DNA from: JAICTV01 sp034666045
GTDB taxonomy: Bacteria > Planctomycetota > Phycisphaerae > Tepidisphaerales > Tepidisphaeraceae
DNA: 12,076 bases
Direction: 5' to 3'
NCBI GenBank assembly: GCA_034666045.1
Contig: JAXDMN010000427.1
Coordinates: 1 to 12,076, forward strand
A program made the position numbers and the translations under genes. The notes below the pieces were generated by a model. That model worked only from the letters and a program-made list of their open reading frames with translations. It ran no database searches and was not told the origin of the DNA. Positions 6,745 to 12,076 of the stretch are shown here, in pieces. Positions within the stretch are counted from its first letter, which is position 1. Every line of letters begins with the position of its first letter.

Positions 6745-6769
6745 TGTCATCCTGATAATGAGGATGACA
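6745..6769. terminator. Hairpin between convergent MarR and S46 peptidase genes
   Basis: TGTCATCCT (6745-6753) and AGGATGACA (6761-6769) form a perfect nine-pair stem with loop GATAATG. It lies 15 bases after the MarR stop and 38 bases after the peptidase stop, so it could terminate both convergent messages. The T-tract is poor on both sides (ATTCGTT on plus), so efficient Rho-independent action is uncertain. Confidence 0.5.
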
Positions 6770-6807
6770 ATTCGTTCGGCAGTCGCTGCATGCGCAGGCG
6801 CGCCGTG

Positions 6808-8895
6808 CTAACGTGCGGTCAATTCATCCACCAGCGACGGCGCGTCGTAAACCTTCCGCAACGCCTCGATGATCGCCCGCGCGTCGACCGCGATCGCGCG
6901 GCCCTGCCGGTCGTCGTAGGCGTAGCTCGAGCCGAGGCCCTGCAGGTTGCTGTCGAAGATCAAGCCGACCAGTTCGCCGGCGCGGTTCACGATCGGGCTG
7001 CCGGAATTGCCGCCGACGATGTCAGCGGTCAGGACGAAATTGAGCGGCGTGTCGAGCTGGAGTTTTTTCTCCGCCTTCACCCATCGCGGCGGAAGGTAGA
7101 AGGGCGGTTCTTCGCGCTGCGGGCCGCGGCGGTCGCGCCAGTGCTGATACAGGCCGCGGTAGTTCGTGAACGCCGGCACGTCGCGACCCTCGTCGTCGCG
7201 ATAACCCTTCGCGGCGCCGAACGCGATGCGCAGCGTGCCGGTCGCGTCCGGATACGCCGCCTCGCCCTTCATCGCGAACTGCGCGGCGGCGACTTTGGCG
7301 TAGTTCTCGCGCTCGACGGATTGCACTTCGTCCTCGAAGCGTTTGCGGATCGCGCGCAGGTCCGGATCCATCATCGCCAGCAGGCGGATCATCGGATCAT
7401 CACTCGCCGCCACCGCCGCGACGCCGCCGTCAACCAGCTTCCGGCGGAACGCGACGTCCTTCAGATGCGTGCCGCGCACCAGTTCTTCCGCGCGCTCGCG
7501 CGGCGATCGGCCGGCGAGCATCTGCTTCACCAGCGGATCATCCGCCCCCAGCCGCTCCGCCGGATACGACAGGTACGACGCGATGCGATCGACCTCCATC
7601 CGGTCTTCGATCGGCAGCGGCGAATAAAGTTCAAGCAGCAGGCTGTCCATCTGCGCGTCGCCGTACTCAGGCAGGCGATCGGCATTCGGTTTCTCGCGCT
7701 CGGCGGTTAGTTGCACGATCTGGAATGCCAGCCCGCCGTAATCCGACCGCTGCGTCAGCGGCAGAAGCGCATCCCGCCGCGCGTCGAACTGAAGCAGTGC
7801 CTTTCGCGAATCCGCGATCTTCGGCCAGGCGTCGCCCCAGCGCGCTTTCGTTTGCGAATCGCGCTCCACGAACGCGCGCAGCGATTTGTCCGTCTCCGCC
7901 TTGCGCGCCAGGAACGGCGGATCAAGCAGCGCCGCCAACGCGCCGGTGCTCCGCTTGCGGCTGTTCTGCACGCCGAACATGTCCGAGCGCGCGATGCGCT
8001 CGTTGTCCGGCCCGCGATCGCTGAAGCTGTGCAGTTGCACCTCGCGCCGCCAGAGCGACGACAGCTTCGTCGGCAGCTCCACGTCGCGATCGAACAGCAC
8101 GTGATCGTAAGTGAACAGCCGATTCGTTCGCCCGGGATGGCCGAAGACGAAGAGCAGCTCATTCTCGGCCGCGCCCTTCGCCGACCATTTCAAAAAATGT
8201 TCGGGATGCACGACCTCGCCGGTCTTGTCGTCGTAGACGCGGAAGAAGCAGAAGTCGTGGTCGAAGCGCGGATACTCGAAGTTGTCGGTGTCGCCGCCGA
8301 AGAAGCCGATCGACTCTTCCGGCGCGAAGACCAGCCGCACGTCGGTGAATCGCCGCGAGCGATACAGGTGGTAGCGCGCGCCGCCGTACAATGGCACGAT
8401 TTTGCAATTCAGTCCCGATTTTTCCTCCGCCTCCTTCTCCAGCGTGAGCATGCGCTTGCGGCGTGCCTGAAACTGATCGGCGGGCGGGAGGCCGGCGGTA
8501 TCGGCCGTGACGTCGGCGGTCACGTCCTGCGTCGACCACAGGACGTTCAATTCCGTCTCCGGACAGCGCAGTTCCTGGGCGCGCGTCGGCGCGTAAAAAC
8601 CGGTTCGCCGAAGGTCGCGCTGCGGCGTGCTGAGCTTCGAAATCACCCACGACCCCACGTGATGATTCGTCAGCACGAGACCATCGCGCGAAACGAACGA
8701 CGCCGACGCGCCGTCGAAATTCACGGCGCTCTTCTGCGCATGCTCCAGCCACTGCGCCGTCGGCGCGAAGTTGTATCGCTGCTTGAGCAACTCGATCGGC
8801 GGATGGTCCGGCAACCACATCCCTTCATCCGCGCGCGCGACGCCGACGCAGAACATCACCACGATCCCAACGCACGTCGAAGCATAGCTACGCAT
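6808..8895 (-). CDS. Secreted dipeptidyl-peptidase, peptidase family S46
   Basis: A 695-residue serine peptidase of the DPP7/DPP11 family, which removes dipeptides from the N-terminus of oligopeptides, usually in the periplasm. A short signal peptide (residues 1-21, hydrophobic VGIVVMFCVGVA, AxA-like site ARA) precedes the family's DEGMW N-terminal motif. The chymotrypsin-like triad is visible: His in GLVLTNHHV (72-80), Asp in GGDTDNF (D202 or D204), and nucleophile Ser631 in GGNSGSP. The helical lid typical of S46 fills the middle. The length is near the usual 700-720. Characterised DPP7/DPP11 enzymes, as I recall, have TNHHC and GGDTDNW; here these are TNHHV and GGDTDNFEYP, suggesting a different subfamily. 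Specificity cannot be assigned. AGAGG seven bases before ATG 8895 decides the start; that site overlaps the alr stop codon, so the two genes form an operon with coupled translation. Confidence 0.93.
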   Translation of the reverse strand: MRSYASTCVGIVVMFCVGVARADEGMWLPDHPPIELLKQRYNFAPTAQWLEHAQKSAVNFDGASASFVSRDGLVLTNHHVGSWVISKLSTPQRDLRRTGFYAPTRAQELRCPETELNVLWSTQDVTADVTADTAGLPPADQFQARRKRMLTLEKEAEEKSGLNCKIVPLYGGARYHLYRSRRFTDVRLVFAPEESIGFFGGDTDNFEYPRFDHDFCFFRVYDDKTGEVVHPEHFLKWSAKGAAENELLFVFGHPGRTNRLFTYDHVLFDRDVELPTKLSSLWRREVQLHSFSDRGPDNERIARSDMFGVQNSRKRSTGALAALLDPPFLARKAETDKSLRAFVERDSQTKARWGDAWPKIADSRKALLQFDARRDALLPLTQRSDYGGLAFQIVQLTAEREKPNADRLPEYGDAQMDSLLLELYSPLPIEDRMEVDRIASYLSYPAERLGADDPLVKQMLAGRSPRERAEELVRGTHLKDVAFRRKLVDGGVAAVAASDDPMIRLLAMMDPDLRAIRKRFEDEVQSVERENYAKVAAAQFAMKGEAAYPDATGTLRIAFGAAKGYRDDEGRDVPAFTNYRGLYQHWRDRRGPQREEPPFYLPPRWVKAEKKLQLDTPLNFVLTADIVGGNSGSPIVNRAGELVGLIFDSNLQGLGSSYAYDDRQGRAIAVDARAIIEALRKVYDAPSLVDELTAR

Positions 8896-8902
8896 GCAAA
8901 AA

Positions 8903-8907
8903 CCTCT
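8903..8907 (-). promoter_or_regulatory. Ribosome binding site of the S46 peptidase, overlapping the alr stop
   Basis: AGAGG on the minus strand lies 7 bases from the ATG at 8895 and shares bases with the TAG stop codon of alr (8906-8908). A ribosome finishing alr would end on this site, which favours coupled translation of the two genes. Confidence 0.65.
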
Positions 8908-10123
8908 ATTTTCGCCGCATATACGGCGGAATGACCGGCGGATCATCGGATGAATCATCCGGGTCGACGCCCACGCGCCGAACCCGCGGCCCGATGCGGC
9001 AGAGAATTTCATACGGGATCGTCTCCGCCAGCCGTGCCAGCTCATACGCGCTGGCGGGCGAGAGCGGATCGTCGTCGATGACCGTCACTTCATCGCCCAG
9101 CGTCGCCTGCGGGATTTCCGTCAGGTCGATCGTGATCATGTCCATGCTCACTCGACCTATGACCGCCGCACGCTTGCCGTGGACAATCATCGAAGATTTA
9201 TTCGAGAGGATGCGCGCGTAGCCGTCGGCGTAACCGATCGGGATCAGGCCGATGCGACTGTCGCGCGGAGCGAGCCAGGTGTGGCTGTAGCCGACGCCCT
9301 GGCCCTTCGGAATGCTTCGCACGCCGACGAGCGGCGCGACGAATCGTGCGACAGGCCGCAGTTTTCTGTCCATCGAAGGCATGCCGGTCGGATCGATTCC
9401 GTACAGCGAAATGCCGGGGCGAATCATGTCGAAATGCGACTGCGGCAGGAAGAACGTCGCCGCGGAATTCGCCGCGTGCAGCATCACTTTGCCCGCGAGC
9501 GGCTCGGTCAGCCGGCGGAAATGCGCGAGCTGCTCTTCGCCAATAAAATCGCCCGGCATGTCCGCGGCGGCGAGATGCGTGCAGACGCCGGCCATTTTCA
9601 AGGTCGGCCATTGCGTCACCTGGTTGAGCAAATCCGCCGCGCGGTCGACGTCGACGCCGCTGCGCGCCATGCCGGTATCGATCATCACGTGGACGTTGGC
9701 GCGCTTGTTCATCATGCCGGCGATGCGCGCGACGTCGTCCGCGGCCGACTTGCTGCACAGCATCAGGTGCCAGTCGTTGCGGATGGCATGCTCGATGCGC
9801 GGCCGCTGCGACGCGACGAAGGCGTTCTCGACCGGCTGAAAAATCAGCAGCGGCACCTTCGCCGGCATCTCCGGCAGCGCCGCCGCCTCGTCGATCGTTG
9901 CCACGCCGACCGCATCGACGATCGGCGCTTCTTCGCCGCTGGGCCCGGAGAAATTGATCAGCGCATCGGCGACGATCCACGCGTCATGCCCGTACGCGTT
10001 GGCCTTGATCATCGCGCACACCTTCCGCCCCGGCGCCGCCGCGCGAAGGACCGAGACGTTGTGCAGCAGCGCCGCGCGCGAAATCAACATCCGCGGCTCG
10101 GCGGGGGAACAAATCAGCGCCAT
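8906..10123 (-). CDS. alr: Alanine racemase
   Basis: A 405-residue PLP enzyme that interconverts L- and D-alanine for peptidoglycan synthesis. The N-terminal TIM-barrel carries the Schiff-base lysine K40 in MIKANAYGHDA. HVMIDTGMARSGV and NSAATFF are barrel strands, and RPGISLYGIDP is near the PLP phosphate. The second catalytic base is Tyr279 in GVGYSHTW, and GRVSMDM belongs to the C-terminal beta domain. All catalytic residues are present. The protein is somewhat longer than usual (360-380) because of a proline/aspartate-rich tail (DPDDSSDDPPVIPPYMRRK). The ATG at 10123 is preceded by GAGGAGG, but 14 bases away, an unusually long spacing; no closer in-frame start exists. It is the first gene of a minus-strand operon with the S46 peptidase. 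Its 5' end faces the first membrane paralog across only 70 bases. Confidence 0.96.
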   Translation of the reverse strand: MALICSPAEPRMLISRAALLHNVSVLRAAAPGRKVCAMIKANAYGHDAWIVADALINFSGPSGEEAPIVDAVGVATIDEAAALPEMPAKVPLLIFQPVENAFVASQRPRIEHAIRNDWHLMLCSKSAADDVARIAGMMNKRANVHVMIDTGMARSGVDVDRAADLLNQVTQWPTLKMAGVCTHLAAADMPGDFIGEEQLAHFRRLTEPLAGKVMLHAANSAATFFLPQSHFDMIRPGISLYGIDPTGMPSMDRKLRPVARFVAPLVGVRSIPKGQGVGYSHTWLAPRDSRIGLIPIGYADGYARILSNKSSMIVHGKRAAVIGRVSMDMITIDLTEIPQATLGDEVTVIDDDPLSPASAYELARLAETIPYEILCRIGPRVRRVGVDPDDSSDDPPVIPPYMRRK

Positions 10124-10137
10124 GCACGTGAGTTTAA

Positions 10138-10144
10138 CCTCCTC
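10138..10144 (-). promoter_or_regulatory. Distant Shine-Dalgarno site of alr
   Basis: GAGGAGG is a near-perfect anti-16S match but stands 14 bases before the ATG at 10123, well beyond the usual 5-9. The codons between (GTT AAA CTC ACG TGC) offer no alternative start. Initiation may be reduced, or the message may fold to shorten the gap. Confidence 0.55.
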
Positions 10145-10151
10145 ATTGTTT

Positions 10152-10180
10152 TTGACACCTGCGCCGCAGCCATTGAGAAT
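10152..10180 (+). promoter_or_regulatory. Promoter of the first membrane paralog
   Basis: A perfect -35 TTGACA (10152-10157), a 17-base spacer and the -10 GAGAAT (10175-10180, four of six). The start codon is 14 bases after the -10, leaving a leader of about 7 bases. The spacer carries the small inverted repeat CTGCGCCGCAG, a possible operator. The same layout recurs before the next paralog. Confidence 0.65.
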
Positions 10181-10193
10181 GGAAAGCCTCCCG

Positions 10194-10967
10194 ATGACAG
10201 ACCCGTCGCCCACTTCAGCCCCCGCTTCAAAGCTGGACTATTCCTACATGACGAATCGCGGTCGGCCGGGCATCCTCACGGCGATCAGCGTGATCAGCAT
10301 CGTCGTTGCGTGCCTGAGCGGGTTAGGAAGCTTGTGGAGTGCGGTAGGGTCGGTCGGCTATTACATCGCGTTGCGGTTGCCGCCCGCCGCATTCCCGACA
10401 CCGCCGCCGGCGCCGCCACCGGCTACCACGGCTCCAACGTCGCTCGGCAGCGCGCCGACAACAACATCGATCGTGAGCTCGTCGTCTTACACCGTCACCT
10501 TCTTCCCCGGCCCCGGCGGAACCGTCACCACCGCGACGACGATGCCCGCGGGCGGCCCCGGCATGACCGGCAATCCCTTCAGCAACGTCAGTCCCGTCGC
10601 CGTGCTCCTGTCGATATTCGCTGCGCTGCTCAGTCTCGCAATCGCGATTTTCCTTCTGGTCGCGGGCATCCAGGTGCTGCGCGATTCGCCGAGCGGCGCG
10701 AAGCTGCACTGGCGGTACGTGCTGTTGAAGATCCCGCTGGTGATCTTCGCAACGGGCGTCGGGTTGTGGTTGTCGTCGAGCACGATGAACAGCATGATGG
10801 CGTCCATGCCCGGCGGCACCGCGGGCTCGAACGCCTCCCTCAGGTGGGTATTCATGCTCGTAGGCGCGATCATCCCCGCGTGCTTCGCGCTGGCGTACCC
10901 GGTCGCGCTGATCTTCGTCCTCAAGAGCAAATCGGTGCGGGAGTACTACAACACGGTTCGCCAATAA
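10194..10967 (+). CDS. Four-helix membrane protein of unknown function, paralog 1
   Basis: A 257-residue protein I do not recognise as a named family. A hydrophilic N-terminus ends in NRGRPG, followed by helix 1 (about 27-48, GILTAISVISIVVACLSGL). Next comes a proline/threonine/serine-rich stretch with low complexity (63-134), probably an extracytoplasmic linker. Helix 2 (135-162) ends in a conserved hinge (VLRDSPSGAKLHWRYVLLKIP), and helices 3 (176-196) and 4 (218-243) precede the basic tail KSKSVREYYNTVRQ. It is a paralog of the next gene: RxRPGIxTAIxxISIxVACxSG and LRDxxSGxxLHWxYVxLKIP are shared. The ATG at 10194 is preferred because the in-frame ATG at 10179 lies inside the -10 box. There is a GGAAAG-type weak binding site. 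It is divergent from alr. A scaffold or sensor role in the envelope is possible but is a guess. Confidence 0.82.
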   Translation: MTDPSPTSAPASKLDYSYMTNRGRPGILTAISVISIVVACLSGLGSLWSAVGSVGYYIALRLPPAAFPTPPPAPPPATTAPTSLGSAPTTTSIVSSSSYTVTFFPGPGGTVTTATTMPAGGPGMTGNPFSNVSPVAVLLSIFAALLSLAIAIFLLVAGIQVLRDSPSGAKLHWRYVLLKIPLVIFATGVGLWLSSSTMNSMMASMPGGTAGSNASLRWVFMLVGAIIPACFALAYPVALIFVLKSKSVREYYNTVRQ

Positions 10968-10987
10968 CACGTGGCGCCGCTTTCTTT

Positions 10988-11016
10988 TTGACACCCGCGC
11001 GCCCACCCCTGAAAAT
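10988..11016 (+). promoter_or_regulatory. Promoter of the second membrane paralog
   Basis: TTGACA (10988-10993), exactly 17 bases, then GAAAAT (11011-11016, four of six). The ATG at 11027 begins 11 bases after the -10, so the leader is only about 4-5 bases and the message is close to leaderless. The 11-mer TTTTTGACACC (10985-10995) is identical to that before paralog 1 (10149-10159). Confidence 0.65.
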
Positions 11017-11026
11017 CAATCTCTCA

Positions 11027-12076
11027 ATGACGTATCAGCCGCCCACCGCTCCGATTCCCGTCGCGCCACTGCAGTGGCCGGCCGCGCCACCGGCGCCGCC
11101 GCGCCGCAGCAGGCCGGGCATCATCACCGCCATCGGCATCATCAGCATCATCGTCGCCTGCATGAGCGGCATGGCGAATCTCATCATCACGTTCATGTCC
11201 TTCGGCTCGCTCGTCGCTTCGCGCTCGCCGGGGATGATCCGGCCGCCCATGAGTGCGGGGCAGACGATGAATGCCCAGGCCGCGCCAAACGGCGCGACCG
11301 CGGTCGTCGGTGGAATCGAGATCGATCCATCGCAATCCGAAGACGGCATCGACGAGGCGCAGCGCCCGATGGTGATGTCTGGCATGACGCGCGCTCGGGC
11401 GCTCGACGAAGGACGCAAGAAGCAACTCGACTTGCTGCTCATGGTCGCCGGCCGCAGCATGTTCCCGTTTATGTCGCCCGGCACGACCCCGCAGACGATC
11501 CGCGCGAACGTCAGCGAGAGCGGGCGGCTGCCGTCGGCGTCGAGCGGCAAGAAGGGGCCGGATTATTTCATCATCGGGACCGGCCGCGCGGAGGTGTACG
11601 ACACGCATGCGATCTTCCGCCCGGACGGTTCGCCAGCCGTGGTGAGCGTCACCGCGCCGATCGACGCCGCAGCGAACGCGGGCGTCGCGCCACCGCCGTC
11701 AAATGATCCAAATGCCGCGCCGCCCGACCCATCCACGCAGCCCGCGCCGCCAATGCCGATCCCGCCGCCGCCGACGTTCACGCCGATGCCGAATCCGCTG
11801 GCGAGCATCAATTCAACGGCCGCGACGCTGTCGATCGTCGCCGGGATCCTCGGCCTGTTGCTGGCGATCTACTTGCTCGTGATCGGGATCATGACGCTGC
11901 GCGATGCGCGCAGCGGCGGGCGGCTGCACTGGTGGTATGTCGGCTTGAAAATCCCGCAGGTGGCGCGGGCGATCACGGCCTACAGTTGGCTGATCTGGAG
12001 CTTCCTGAACGGCATGGCCGCCACCGCGAACGCCGCCGCCGCCAACAGCGGCGCTGTCTCCCCGCCCCCCGTCCCA
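11027..12076 (+). CDS. Membrane protein of unknown function, paralog 2 with inserted domain (3' end beyond window)
   Basis: 350 residues are visible with no stop before the window end. A proline-rich N-terminus (1-25, PPAPP runs) leads to RRSRPG and helix 1 (about 32-58, GIITAIGIISIIVACMSGM), closely matching paralog 1. Then comes a segment of about 200 residues absent from paralog 1. It includes a helical charged part (LDEGRKKQLDLLLMVAGR, from 126) and a compact part with GPDYFIIGTGRAEVYDTHAI and FRPDG (about 177-202), which looks like a small folded beta-rich domain. A proline-rich linker (about 220-258) follows. Helix 2 (about 268-291) ends in TLRDARSGGRLHWWYVGLKIP, again as in paralog 1, and helix 3 follows. 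The fourth helix and tail probably lie outside. No Shine-Dalgarno site precedes the ATG at 11027; its closeness to the -10 box supports near-leaderless translation. Function is unknown. Confidence 0.8.
   Translation, partial: MTYQPPTAPIPVAPLQWPAAPPAPPRRSRPGIITAIGIISIIVACMSGMANLIITFMSFGSLVASRSPGMIRPPMSAGQTMNAQAAPNGATAVVGGIEIDPSQSEDGIDEAQRPMVMSGMTRARALDEGRKKQLDLLLMVAGRSMFPFMSPGTTPQTIRANVSESGRLPSASSGKKGPDYFIIGTGRAEVYDTHAIFRPDGSPAVVSVTAPIDAAANAGVAPPPSNDPNAAPPDPSTQPAPPMPIPPPPTFTPMPNPLASINSTAATLSIVAGILGLLLAIYLLVIGIMTLRDARSGGRLHWWYVGLKIPQVARAITAYSWLIWSFLNGMAATANAAAANSGAVSPPPVP

Noticed and set aside
7711..8934. Plus-strand open frame of about 407 codons opposite the S46 peptidase
   Set aside because: Antisense shadow; the minus-strand frame has a signal peptide and catalytic motifs.
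8896..9045. Upstream extension of the S46 peptidase into alr
   Set aside because: It would overlap the alr coding end by about 140 bases and destroy the signal peptide; the ATG at 8895 has its own ribosome binding site.
10379..10560. Possible repeat array in the proline/threonine-rich part of membrane paralog 1
   Set aside because: It is amino-acid-biased low complexity without regular nucleotide periods, so it is neither a tandem repeat nor a CRISPR array.
10968..10990. Possible terminator after membrane paralog 1
   Set aside because: The GGCGCC palindrome before TTTCTTTTT leaves no room for a loop, and the T-run belongs to the next promoter; not a convincing hairpin.

Overview
The window is high-GC bacterial DNA carrying nine protein genes, two of them cut by the window edges. 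Several features suggest a planctomycete, perhaps of the Phycisphaerae. These are the strong C/G third-position bias, the proline-rich multi-pass membrane paralogs at the right end, a dipeptidyl-peptidase of family S46, and the frequent lack of Shine-Dalgarno sites. This assignment is inferred from gene content and style; there is no rRNA or marker gene to confirm it.

Region 1 (1-2533, minus strand) is a tight three-gene operon. It reads amidoligase-like enzyme (COOH-NH2 ligase fold), then a class I glutamine-amidotransferase-like gamma-glutamyl hydrolase (peptidase C26/PuuD type), then an NADP(H)-type short-chain dehydrogenase that runs off the left edge. The first two genes overlap by ATGA and the next gap is 9 bases. 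The set looks like a make/break/modify cassette for an amide-linked small molecule or peptide tag, and it is the best candidate here for an uncharacterised pathway.

Region 2 (2703-5036, plus) is a soluble hybrid histidine kinase with the order PAS-PAS-PAS-HisKA-HATPase-receiver, divergent from the operon. It is followed at 5055-5227 by a REPIN-like long palindrome. Its two 47-base arms match at 42 of 47 positions, and each arm contains a hairpin and a G-quadruplex-type run of guanines.

Region 3 (5334-6769) holds a Bax inhibitor-1/YccA family seven-helix membrane protein, a clear intrinsic terminator, a MarR family regulator that may be translated from a leaderless transcript, and a hairpin between convergent genes.

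Region 4 (6808-10123, minus) is a two-gene operon: alanine racemase (alr), then a secreted S46 dipeptidyl-peptidase whose ribosome binding site overlaps the alr stop codon.

Region 5 (10152-12076, plus) contains two tandem paralogous membrane proteins of unknown function, the second cut by the window end. Each has its own promoter of the same design (TTGACA, 17-base spacer, GARAAT), with the start codon only about 11-14 bases after the -10 box. The second carries an extra domain of about 200 residues between its first two membrane helices.

No tRNA, rRNA, CRISPR array, insertion sequence or phage gene was seen.
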